Assembly (NCBI GenBank): GCA_018873245.2
Contig: JAEMBT020000005.1
Coordinates: 14,398,001 to 14,462,000 of the forward strand
From: Archegozetes longisetosus
Taxonomy: Eukaryota; Arthropoda; Arachnida; Sarcoptiformes; Trhypochthoniidae
Reading direction: 5' to 3'
Length of the DNA: 64,000 nt
How positions within the stretch are numbered: position 1 is the stretch's first letter; each line of letters opens with the position of its first letter. This document shows, piece by piece, positions 52,945-64,000 of this stretch. The position numbers were made by a program, and so were the translations under genes. The notes under the pieces are model-generated. The model did no database searches. It had not been told where the DNA came from and was given only the letters and a program-made list of their open reading frames with translations.

Positions 52945-53747
52945 TTAGAATTGAAAGTCGAAGTAAGTTTGAGGAAATGGTTCATCAATGAGTGAGTAGT
53001 GCCACCACTCCCGAACTAGAGGAATGAAACCACTTCTCATCATAATGTCTCTCAACAGACGTCTATTAGACAAATACTTGTCTTCGACTAAATCTGAGCA
53101 GTCGTGCCACGAACACTTATCGAACAAGTCAAATGATGTCCACATATCAACAGTTCCGTCGTCCAAAAACATAACTTTATGGCCATTTTTCAAACTTCTT
53201 TCAATTTTCTGAATCTCTTTTACCTAAAAAAGTTTGAATTGCAGAACAAAGCTTTTCAAAAAAGTTTAGTAATAAAAATGATTCAAACCTTTGACTCCTT
53301 CTTAATCAAAGTTAGGTCGACAGTACTGCCCCGACTGTGACCCGACTGTTTGGCTACATATCTGTCCGGCAATTCAAAGGCGTCTTTCTTTTGCTTAAGT
53401 GATGGATAATAGCATTGCTTACAGTCCAAACAATCCTCCGGTTTTTGAGCCCATTCGACAAAGCAATCGACAGCTTTTTGTGGCCGATAAGAATCATAAA
53501 TCATGAGAGAATAGCCTATGTTCAAAGCTAGTTCTTGTGCTTTATAAAGAGCTTCGGCAGCCTTTTTGGTAATGACTGCCCGAGAAGTGGCCGAATAACC
53601 GGTCACTATATTCCCGGTGAAGTTTTGTTTAGTTCCATATCTCAAATGTTGTTGAATTTCTTGAACATTCGGCTTAACTGGTTTAACATATTGAGCGTAA
53701 TATTCATCCAAATAAACAAAGTCTTCAGGAATTTTGTGATTTGACAT
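52945..53747 (-). CDS. VanX-type D-alanyl-D-alanine dipeptidase (peptidase M15D), two exons
   Basis: Coding segments 53747-53289 and 53223-52945; 245 residues; intron of 65 bp (gtttga..tttttag), phase 0. The protein follows bacterial VanX/DdpX throughout: FVYLDEYY near the start, NFTG at 42-45, IYDSYRP with the catalytic Arg at 88, EWAQKPED, the zinc motif SGHSRGSTVDLTL (His137 and Asp144) and REWWHY (Glu225 base, His228 zinc ligand), ending EPFPQTYFDF. The H-x6-D and E-x2-H spacings equal those of VanX. The enzyme family splits D-Ala-D-Ala, a peptide found in bacterial peptidoglycan precursors, so an animal copy could help digest or detoxify bacterial wall fragments (inference). Length exceeds the bacterial 190-205 because of a basic insert of about 20 residues around the intron (about 149-170). 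No signal peptide is visible, suggesting cytosolic action. The intron and animal gene neighbours argue against contamination. Confidence 0.94.
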
Positions 53748-56700
53748 TTTTGCAAAAATCAATTTGTTGCAAAATAATTTGATTTGAGCTGAAACTTAAC
53801 TGGTTTAATGTTTTTGAGATACATTCGTCACTCAATTTATACTTTCATTGATTTACTTGATATTGGTTTTCACCTAAATAGCTGACACATGTCATAATCA
53901 TTAATCAAATTGAATAAATAATTGTTATAGATAACCTAGATATTATCTAAATGTAATATAATCACTTTGGACCGTATCAATCGACCCATTGATGAGTGTT
54001 GCATCAAATTCCTTAATAAAGCTCTGCAATTATAAACTAAAAATTATTTTGATGACAAAATTTTGAAGATTTACTATATAGTACGTTGAAACTGAATAAG
54101 TTTCGTAGCCAACGATTTGAGTTGTGGTGGGCCACAAATTGTAATTTTCTCAGAATAAAACTCAAATTTGATCGAGATGCGGACCTCTTTACTTGACCCG
54201 TAGAAGTACTTCATCAAAATAAAATTAAGTTTTAAGCCAATAGAAGAAAATATCTGTAAATGACATTTGAACACTATTTTTCAGTTATTTGATATAAAAA
54301 AAACTGATACTTGATAATAGTAAATGCATATTTTTTTGTCAGAAATGGTTGAAAGAGTGTGGCCAAATCACATGTTCAGATATTTGCTTCAAATATAGTG
54401 TTATGTTAGAATAAATTTACCAGTCAACTACCGATAGACAGTTCAAAATTGTTTTCTCATTAGAAAACACTGAGTATGTAATATAAGAGAAATAAGTTTT
54501 TGAAAGTTGAACCAAAGCCAAAACTTTAGAACTGTGAATGAAAATAAGTGAGCTATGACTAATACGTAAGAGAATGACTAACAAAAAAGCATCAAATCAC
54601 TTCATAGTGATTTGTAAACATTTTTACAATCATAAAGAAGTTAATTATTAATGGAGGACAAGTTTTATTGGGCTTAAGTTAATTGACTTTTTTAAGTTGA
54701 AGTTTAATCCCTTTTTAGTTAACTTTTTTCACTGGTACAATCTATTCTGACATAACTGTACTTAAAATAAGAAAAATATCCTGTGTTAATGTTTGAGAGA
54801 TTAAGATAAGTCACGAATGGAAATATAAGTATCTATTATATACTCAACTTAATGTTAGTTTTTATCTTAAACCTAAACTTTAAAATTACTTTTTATGGAG
54901 CTCGAATCGTCAGTTTTCGGGGTTTTGCTATCTATTTAAGACAATTCAATTAATTATATCATTCGCTCATTACTAGAACTTTGTTATCAATGAACCAGTA
55001 ATGATTTTATGTTTTGCATAAAAGTATGGGTTTGGGCTAAAGATAACATCAAATTCTTGCTCACTTCAGTTCAGTAAGTCACAAGTTAATTTATCCTTAT
55101 TTTCTTATTAGTTATCAATAAAGCCATGAAAAATATGCATTTATTCACAAATTGTGTCAGGTACGAGAGCATTTCGTTGCCTTCCTTCAATACTGTTATA
55201 AAAAAGTTGGCAAAAACATATTTTATGGCTGGTCCGCAGTAATAACGTCAATCATTCATTTATTATGTGTTAAAATGTTGATAGACTGTAAAAGCGTTGA
55301 CAGTTAGAAGAAAATTTAGGCGGAAACAAACTTTAAACATCTGACATCTGAATATGGATTAATATATATTTCAATGACTAGTTATCAATATTAGGCTTTA
55401 AGAAGCCAAATGGGTTTTGAATATCTAAACAAAAATAATTTCGAAGTGCTCTTTTCTCTGATTCTAATAGAAATACACTAAGTTGGGCCAAAATTCAAAG
55501 TCGTTCATCTTTTAATATATCGTATCTGATGATAATTCCGAGTGTATGCGTAGGTATAGGATCCAAAAGTATTAATTAATTTCTGAGGACAAATTTCAGA
55601 AAGTATACACTCAAATGTTTCAAAATAAATTCGAAATATTCTTTGACTGATAGAAATACTGGCAAAACTACTTGACTCGTGTATAGAAAAGACTAAAACT
55701 CAATCTTATATTCTGAATGATGCGAGAGCTTCTTGTGAGGCACATCACCAGATAAAAAACTAAACCTAATCAATAGTCTATGAAATGGTAAAGCAATAGA
55801 GAAGAAATCAATAATAGACTGTTAACATTTGAAGTTATTCCATAAAGTTACTTTCGGCTGAATAAAAAACTTTTTGATTTCAATCATGCTATAAACTTGA
55901 ATTCCTATTCTTTCATTCTGATTGTGGTCTAAATTCTTTTCTCCTGAAGTTTATCAGTAAATGACTTCTGTGTGATTTGAGTGAGTGTGCGAATGTGTAC
56001 ACCTTTTCAAACAATTCTTAAGTTTCAGATTACACTTTAGGCCTGATCAGAATGCTTTTATGATTTTTTTTTCGAGTAGCTAACAGATATAATTTATGTC
56101 TGACTTTGATACGAAAGATGTTTTTTTCAATCAAAAAGGTTCTTATTTCAGTGCCATTTATTTTAAGCCTCAAAACCATGTTGAAAATTCTTTATTTTAC
56201 TATCTCGAACACTATTTTGCTCAAAATAAAAATTTATATATTTATTGAACTTCAAACAAAGAGATTTTTTTTTTGGTAATCTTCTTAAGTGAATGCTTCT
56301 TATGGCTTCAAATATTATTTAAAACTGAGTTTTGTGAGAATTTTTGAAAAAGTTTTAAACGTGTCTATTGTGTTAGATCGAGACGCACCTGGAATTTAGG
56401 GCATACGGATATAACATGTTGCAGACGTTATATTATTTAAATGTCAAATTGAGTTATAGAGTTATTTTTGGGTCTAAAGCGCGTTTAATTTATTGAGCAC
56501 TTATCATATTTGAATAGGATTGCATAAAATAATTGAAAACATATTTTATTTATATTGTTATTTGATAATTCGGGAAAAACATCGTCAAAAAATAATGGGA
56601 CCTGCATAAAATACAAATGCTTTTGAGAATATAAATAAATTATTTAATTATAATAACGCTATCGCTAACTTTCTCGCCATACTTTTACCATTATTTCGTA

Positions 56701-57158
56701 GATTTTGTAGTTTTGTATGACTAAAAGCGGCTGATGCCATGTTACCATAGAAATAGGATGCGGTGTTTCCCAATGAGTACGGTGTGAATGACACACTCAT
56801 AACAACTTACTCTAATGACTCCTTATATTTTTCGGTGTGTGTGTTATGTGGCATGCAAAATAAGCGAAATGTATATTTGAGACCATAAAAAACTATTAAC
56901 CTTACATAATTTAAAAGCTATTATACAATGAAAATTACATTGAGTAGTTGTTATCTATAGAAACGAAAAATTAAAGCTAGCATTGCTTGTAATCATGTGT
57001 ATAATGTTCTAACTGTTAAGTGCAATAGTGATGAAGATCTGCGAACAGAGTCAGCGCATAACCGTTAAAAGTGATCGCGTTATTCTGTCATATGTCTCAC
57101 TCAATTCATAGCAGCCAAGAGCGATGGCAGACACAAAACTTGTGAGTTAGACAGCTAT
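53748..57158. other. Intergenic DNA, nothing recognised
   Basis: Divergent spacer between the VanX-type gene and the Ig gene. A 66-codon minus-strand frame at 54074-54274 has no recognisable family. No repeat structure stands out. Confidence 0.5.
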
Positions 57159-57160
57159 TC

Positions 57161-57166
57161 AGTCGA
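57161..57166 (+). promoter_or_regulatory. Candidate arthropod initiator of the Ig gene
   Basis: TCAGTC fits the arthropod initiator consensus TCAGTY and sits about 27 bp before the putative first ATG. No TATA box is at the expected distance upstream. Positional inference only. Confidence 0.25.
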
Positions 57167-57189
57167 CGTTAGGGCATCATTGTGTGAAG

Positions 57190-60100
57190 ATGTGCTGCAA
57201 ATGCATTTACTATTATTATTGTGCTATTGTTTATTATGTATTTATTATTATGATTGTATCCATACTTCATATCAGCTATTATTTTAAAGGTAAATAAAAA
57301 AATTCTTATTTTAGACTTGCATATTGGTATCGCAAACAAACTTCATGTTCACAATGGAAAACTTATTTCTGCTTTGGGCTCAAAGTATTTTTAAAAGAAG
57401 AAAAGTCAATAAAACTAAATTATGTATTTTTCGATTAAGTTGATAATAATGTTACTGTTCAACATATAAACCTGATTTCATGTGGGTCTTCAATATTAAT
57501 GAGAGCCAGTTATTCAATAAAACTTAAACTAATAAAATCGACGAATACTATTTTGACTTTGAAGTTAGCGTTCGTTTCAATCATTTCTCAAATTAGTGTG
57601 TCTTAGTAGCGTTAAAATGTTCAGTAAAGCATCTTAAAGAGCTCTAAGTATTTTGTATTCTGTATTGTTTTAAGACTTATTTTAGGATTTGCAACAAGAA
57701 AACTGTCAAAATGAAAATTTGCTCTATCACTTATCCGAAGAAAAAATGTAACTAATTGTAGCGTTTAAATTAGTTAACAGTAAAAAACATGAAAATTGAT
57801 GTTTAAACTATTTGTTCAATCTTTATTTTGAACAACTTAATCCTTAATTTGAGTCCCAAATCGTAATATAAAAAGTTGGCAAATTTAGATGAGCAGAAAA
57901 CCAAATCTATTTTCAGAGTTTATATCGTATTGAATATAAGCTGCAGTTTGATGTCAAATTTATTTATGAAGTTTATGTGAACAAAATTCACTTAATATGC
58001 TTTAAAGTGATATTTGAGTTTCCTTTTGTTGCGATTAATGCTCTGGACCGCATGTTATTCAATACAAAAGTCTTAACACAGGGTTTCATACAAGACCTTT
58101 AGTATTTAGTCAATTACTCCTCATACAGCGCACATGTTTTAGGATTTGATTCAAACTAAAAACTACTTCAAAATAAGGTCAATCCCTTCATTTGCATCTG
58201 CTCTATTTCGCCCCTTATTTCGCCCTCTCTTCTCCCCCACACTTTCGTCGTCCGATCTGATTCTCGATATTTTTTCTTTTCTTTCTTTCATTCGTTCGTA
58301 CATAGTACACAAACAGTCGCATCCGATTTATTCGAGATGACAAAACGTTCTCATAGAGTATAGAGAAGGTCTCTATGGTTACACAAAAAATTGATGCCTT
58401 TATGCAAATTCGACAGCTAGATCGAGAAAGAGAGAGCTCAGTATTTGAGCCAAACATAGCAAAGGGAAACTTGCTTTCATAATGAGAGGTATTAAAAGTA
58501 TTGAAAGTTATATATATCTGACTAGCTTCTAGTCGATTCAAAGTAATTATTTACATTTTGGTTTGACTAAACTTTTGACTTGCGGAACAGCATACGAGTT
58601 CACAATTATCGATAATTAAACTAATAGCAAAGTAATTTGTGTATAATTAAAGCTGCTAAGACTCTGCTGTTGCGTTAATCTAGTTGTAACTGCCTCTGTC
58701 GTTGTAATTGTAGATAATCTCAGTTTTATTCCATTATTTTGTCATGTCTACTATTTAATGCGTCAAATGATTGACCAAAACTAATTGATGTTGACAAAAA
58801 ACGAAAAATGAATCTAGTGCAAGTTTAGTAGAATATGAATATTACTTCAATTTTTCGAACGATCAATTGATTGATTATATTACGGAAATATATAAACTTG
58901 AAAATACATTTACTCAGGTAGCAAACAAAGTAAAATAATAGCCAAAAATAAGATAAGATCCGTTTCTCGAGCAGATAAACTATCGATATAAGTTTGATAT
59001 ATAACCAAAGGCTGTTCTGTACAAAGCTTGCGATTGGGCGCTAACCCCAAAAAATAGTGTCATTTATAATTGAAATAACTTTCACTCTAATGCTCTTCAG
59101 TTGCCAAAGTGTTTCAAAACGAAAAAAGTCTATTTATCACTTGCACTCAGACCTCTATTTATTATCGTGTTATAGTTTAGTTGACCGACTTTTATCATAG
59201 AATATGAGAGAAATCGAAAAATACAATAATAGGGCCAAAAAGGATGATAAAAATAAAGTAATGAAATATAGAACATATTTTATCATTTCAAATACTTTTT
59301 CGCTTTATATTGAGTTTTCTGCAAGTTTTATCTCTTGTACTGAAAATTGAATACGATATTTGAGGTGAAATTAATACAAATTTTTTGAGTAAGTAATAGA
59401 TATCTGGCTTTAAGCGCTTGTTTGTTATAAGTGTCTTCAATAATAGTCCATTAGGATAAGAGAAAGAGACTTTTATTGTTATAAGTTTGAGTTAATGTAA
59501 GAAAGTATATAATTCGTGATTAAGACTGACTTCACTTGTAATAGGAAGACCAATTGCAAGAGTGAGTTCGCAATACTTTAGCTCAACCAATCTCTAAATT
59601 GGTACTTATTCCTCAATTTCTTTAGTTCAATTACATTTGTATACAAGAATATTCCTTACTCAAGATTCTAGAGACGTACACTTATTACGAGACCAAATTT
59701 ATAACTTAATATTAGACTCTAAACTACAGATTTCAGTGTTTGCTGTTTTGAGACTAATAGCCCTAACATATTAAATCATTTAACATAGCTTTTGTAAGGC
59801 AGTGCATCCCTTCATTTTACTAGTATTGAAAAATTGTTTAAAAATGTTTGAAAATTGTATTTTCTATCATTTAGAATGATTTTAGTTTATAAGTAATTTT
59901 GCCTCTAAGCCTAAAGTAAACAAGTAGTAAATTTAGAATGTAAATGATTATATTGCATTATAATTAGCAATTACAAGGGAGTCAACTTCAAATAAAAAGT
60001 ACCACGGATCTAAATTAACAATTTTGAAATAGAGAAAATAGTGTTATTTTATTTATTCCGGTTGTTACTCTCAAATATTAGATTGTAACTTGCAACGGTT

Positions 60101-63100
60101 TTCATTGCTTTTGCTCTTGCATGAAAGCCTTATCATCAATTTGAATTGAAGTTTAATTTTTTGAAATAAGTTCGGCCCAGCATTCGGTCCATTTATTTTT
60201 ATCTAACAGAGCACAGAATATACTTAATTCTTTCATATACTATACAGTTTTCCACTATTAGATTATGCCTTTTAATTATTGATTTAAGTTGAAGTTAGAC
60301 TCGTAGGTAGTGGATACGCAATGAAAATAATAATTTTTCATAACGTTATATTTGTCTGACTGAAGCGAAGAAAAACAATATCATGAATAAAAAATGACAC
60401 TGTACTGTCAGCAATATGAAATTAGTTTTGTTCATTCGTAAAAATAGCATCTTCGCTTTTTACTGTCTCTTACTGTTGAGGGGCTTTGGAGTTCAAAATT
60501 TGATAATTATTAACAGAAAATCTGAGTCTATCTCCGATCCCTAACTTGACTATGAATTTGTGTGATCCTATCGTGAGCTATATATGACATGTTTACTAAT
60601 ATTTAAAGGATTCGTTAAGTTGAATAATTTCTTCTGAATCACCAGAATTTGATACTGAAAACGTTGAAAGCTATCTAAAAATGAGGTTGTTTAGTAATCT
60701 TCTTATTGACTTAATTAATGAAAGGCTTAATTTTGTTGTTGAAAACTGCCATGAACCAATGCTTATTATACTGAGCCAGTTACAATATACATAACTTAAT
60801 CTTTATGGTCAATTTATGACTAAAAATACACTTTTATAACTTTATGTGATCGTTTCAAGTCCTTGTTCTGAAGCCCTAATTCCCAATTGCCATTCATTTG
60901 CAAACTTGATATATGCTTTAGAGTATTAGAGGAAATATTTTTGCTGCATTGATATCGCATTTTAATAATTAGCTGTTTTTTGCTTCTAATACCTGGTTAT
61001 TGTGATGAATAATTGAGTAGCTTTTTTGATGCTAGAATTTATGTACCATATGATGCTAAATGATAAAAGTATTCATATAAATTATTTAAATTATAATTCA
61101 CTCGTCTTTTAGATCCAATGAGAAGTAACTCGAGTTAAAGTTAGACAAAATCGATCACTTATTCCAAGTTATGTTTAAGTTGAAGTGCTTTTATTCAATC
61201 AAATTTCTTAAGAAACAACTTTAAATCCCATACGATATGATTCGATTCATAGGATAACTAATAGTAAATACGGATAAATTAAATAGTTGTCTTGATTTAG
61301 TTGTTTGAATCACTCCGTAAGTGTAGCAAAAATAGAAATGTATGAAAAAAATCAATTTTTTACTTCGTGGGTCCGGAAGGAAATTAAAAGGATGAAAGAC
61401 AGGAATGAAAAAGTAGTGCTAGAAGTGAAATGTGAAACACTATTTGAATTTACAATTCGAGTCGAGTATAGCACGAGATAAATAATTTATTCAATATCCG
61501 TCTCTTTTGTGAAGAAATAATTCAAATTTGATGATTGGATTGATTTTGTTAGAACTTAATGCTCACCTATTCTCGTAATATAAGAGAAAAGTTATAGCTG
61601 AATATATATATATATATAAGAGGAATGGTATCCCAGAATAAAAGTTCATTCGAATATAATAGACTCTGAAACGAGATAGAAAAACAAAAACAAATCAATC
61701 ACTTAATACTAGTATTTCATAAGCCCATAAATATATTGAGTTCGGTCGTAGGACTTCCGTACCATTATATTTATTATTATTATTATTTGTCTAATGTCTC
61801 ACATTTATATGATTATTTTATAGTAGATGCAGTTACAGTAACCCAAGTGCACATCATTTCCATCAATAGCGGAAGAAGCGATTACGTGATACACGGAGAA
61901 AGTGCACAACTATCATGTCATTACTTATTCACAAAACCTGAAGAAAAGATTGTTTCTGTCAGATGGCAAAAGGATGGACAAGATGTATAGTATTTATTAT
62001 TATCAAGCTATATTGTAATGCTTTAGTAATAATGATCATATGCTAATGCACTCATGTTTGTTTTCCTTCTAAAAACACTACATTACGTGTTGACGTGTTT
62101 CTAATGCTAAGCGCACCGCTATTCCAAAATATATGATTTAAATATGCTTCCATGCTTACAATCGATGCTGTTCTAGTTTGAGCACATATTAGTTCAGACA
62201 ATATCATAAAAATAACACATAACAATGCATTTGATAATTTGTCATGCATTGATCAAATAAAACATAAATGAGTCCTAAAGTATGATCAAATCTAATTTTA
62301 CGTACTTTTAGTAAAGTCAAAACGAGATAAGAAAGCTTTTGTATAATTTACTTGAGCTAATCATGATATAATGCTCCGTTTATTAAGTTTGCATACACTC
62401 AATATATAAGTTGATGTGAGATATGCTCTTAGCGTATAGATAACAAAAGATTCAAGGTTTGCAAATCACTATCGATTCAATTTATGTATTTTCAGATAAC
62501 TCATATCAACATAATATCAGTTCAATCAGTCATTTTATCCATAGAAAGACATAGGGATTTAGTAATAATCGTTTTCTCAATTGATGAATGCAATTTTTCC
62601 TAAAATTGATGAACCTTTAATCGAATGTTATCTCTATCGGACAAAATATGAAAAATGGATTTAAAAAATGCTTCTCTTTCTGATTATTAGGTATATTTTT
62701 CGATACCAAACAAACGCCCGATAGCTATTGGAGTACTGAAAGGGCACATAGATTACAATTCAAAAGATTTATTAAATACAATAGTAATTTTGAACGTATC
62801 GCTACAAATGCACGGAACCTATTCTTGTCACGTCGACTCTGATATGAATACATCACAGAATGCAGCTACTCTTACTGTTGTCATCGGTAAGTTTGCTCAT
62901 CCTAAATATTTCTTATTATTTTAAGTTCCGATTAAAATACTTGAACTCCTCAAGTCAATGATCCGATTGAACATAAAATAAATAAATAAGTTTCTGAGCA
63001 CTTATTACACATTTCACTCTTACTTATGTGAGAACCCCTAAAATGAAAATATAGTTTTATTTACTTCTTTTGATAGTTGTGAGAACTTGACATAATCAAT

Positions 63101-63831
63101 ATGTTCTCTGAAAAGTGAACATTATGTTAAACTCGGATTAATAAAATCATATAAGAAATTTTATACACTTTCCGTCTTTTTCGGTTCAATTAAAAGCACA
63201 TAAAAGGCTACACAAATTTTTAAAGAATTTTGTTTGCTACTAATATTCTATTTTTGATGATAAATTTGTTTATATTTGATTAATTAGATGCCTGTAAAGA
63301 GAATAATTGGAAAACACATACAGATATGATTAATTGTACGGAAGAAATTAGCTTTCACTGCGTAGGAATGTTTCCAAAACCATCTCCAGCTTGTAGTATA
63401 CATAATGAGTAAGTTTTATTTGCCCAACAAGTTTCCAGTATTAAATGGAATGGCACATGTTTTAATTGCTATAAAACATTTCAAATGTCCTTAAAACATA
63501 TGAAAAGTTATACAAAAAGGAAATGCAAAAAAGTTTCTTACTCAAAATGTGAATATCCATCCAATGATTGATCTGTAGTTTTACCGATCGATACTTTGCG
63601 GGCGAGACTTTCGACCGGAACGAGCGACTGGAAAACGGAACGTACGAAATATCAATAAGACGTCGTTATGATGTTCGCGACTTTCTCAACTTTACGGGAC
63701 AGCTATCATTTCAGTGCCATCTAATTATACTAATGACCTCTTGGAGAATGGGAATCAATTATAAATTGTTTGGCGACTCTGGATGTATAGCGGACCCGCC
63801 AAAATTAAATAATGGTAATCTAAAATTATGA
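57190..63831 (+). CDS. Secreted or surface Ig-domain protein, beat-like first Ig; probably continues past the window
   Basis: Proposed exons: 57190-57289 (leader), 61824-61984, 62691-62886, 63288-63408, 63579-63814 or to a stop at 63831. Phases agree at all four junctions (1, 0, 1, 2). Exon 1 reads MCCKC then a hydrophobic run (AIVYYVFIIMIVSILH), a signal peptide or anchor, ending at a strong donor; its link across 4.5 kb is inferred from phase alone. The first Ig domain has SAQLSCHY, VSVRWQKDG and the second cysteine in GTYSCHV, a layout like beaten-path guidance proteins. The next module (DACKENNWKTHTDMINCTEE, FHCVGMFPKPSPAC, then LSFQCHLIIL and KLFGDSGC) has at least six cysteines and I do not recognise it; it may be a divergent second Ig. 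After PPKLNN there is either a donor (AATG/gtaatc at 63815) or a stop 17 bases on. Function unknown; surface adhesion or recognition is the likely general role. Confidence 0.72.
57290..61823 (+). other. Proposed first intron of the Ig gene
   Basis: 4.5 kb of AT-rich DNA without supported genes. Contains a pyrimidine-rich patch at about 58190-58300 and an (AT)n run at about 61598-61617. An alternative leader-like frame starts with ATG at 60416 (MKLVLFIRKN.., hydrophobic) but its natural donor gives the wrong phase for the next exon. Confidence 0.4.
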
Positions 63832-64000
63832 TAATTTTCTGCATAAATTCATAGCCTTTTGGTTGACAAAACGAATATTTAAGCGATGATGGCGTTGAAA
63901 TACGTTTACGTTTTACTTTGCTTACTACTCTAAGCTTTACTTCAACATTTAGCCAATTCTTTAAGCAACACTTTAGTCTATTTTCATTGATTAATTTACC

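Noticed and set aside
54074-54274. 66-codon minus-strand frame upstream of the VanX-type gene
   Set aside because: No domain recognised and no supporting context.
58146-58541. Overlapping frames in a pyrimidine-rich patch on both strands
   Set aside because: Low-complexity composition, no domain and no splice context.
60416-60540. Hydrophobic leader-like frame proposed as first exon of the Ig gene
   Set aside because: Its plausible donors give the wrong phase for 61824 or leave only a stub, whereas 57190-57289 fits exactly.

Overview
The window is eukaryotic nuclear DNA: strongly AT-rich, with protein genes cut by short introns (mostly 55-250 bp, GT..AG), long gene-poor stretches, and decayed DNA transposons. 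The gene set points to an arthropod: a cuticle-type PAN/ZP transmembrane protein, a beat-like Ig protein, an alpha-arrestin, a short TTAGG-type telomeric-like tract, and arthropod-style hAT, mariner and foldback-like elements. An acariform mite is my best guess, but that is inference, not shown by the sequence.

Layout. 1-7.5 kb is repeat-rich and gene-free: two long inverted repeats, a TTAGG-like tract and a complete non-autonomous hAT copy carrying a 41-bp minisatellite. 7.5-8.6 kb is an intronless Gq-type G-alpha gene. 8.8-9.4 kb holds a mariner-like MITE and a broken trypsin-like exon. 11.6-12.9 kb (minus) is a five-exon alpha-arrestin. 14.3-16.2 kb is a dead hAT copy interrupted by a foldback-like element. 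16.8-17.3 kb is a GA-cored palindrome. 20.3-25.3 kb (minus) is a seven-exon PAN/ZP apical matrix protein. 25.4-39.2 kb has no gene I can support. 39.2-43.9 kb is a ten-coding-exon GH31 alpha-glucosidase with an N-terminal membrane anchor and a trefoil domain. 44.8-48 kb is a thirteen-exon beta-PIX (ARHGEF7/RtGEF) orthologue. 50.2-51.8 kb (minus) is an intronless F-box/LRR-like protein. 52.9-53.7 kb (minus) is a two-exon VanX-type D-Ala-D-Ala dipeptidase, a bacterial protein family. 57.2 kb to the right edge is a secreted or cell-surface Ig protein with a 4.5-kb first intron, probably continuing past the window.

There are no operons and the neighbours share no obvious pathway. The most notable item is the VanX-type dipeptidase: every catalytic motif is intact, it contains a spliceosomal-type intron, and it lies between ordinary animal genes, which suggests a domesticated horizontally acquired bacterial gene. 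Other points of interest are the G-alpha retrocopy with a rewritten receptor-contacting tail, the nested transposons whose target-site duplications can still be read, and the Ig protein's unrecognised cysteine-rich second module. Exon models were built by hand from reading-frame and splice-phase agreement and have no transcript support here.
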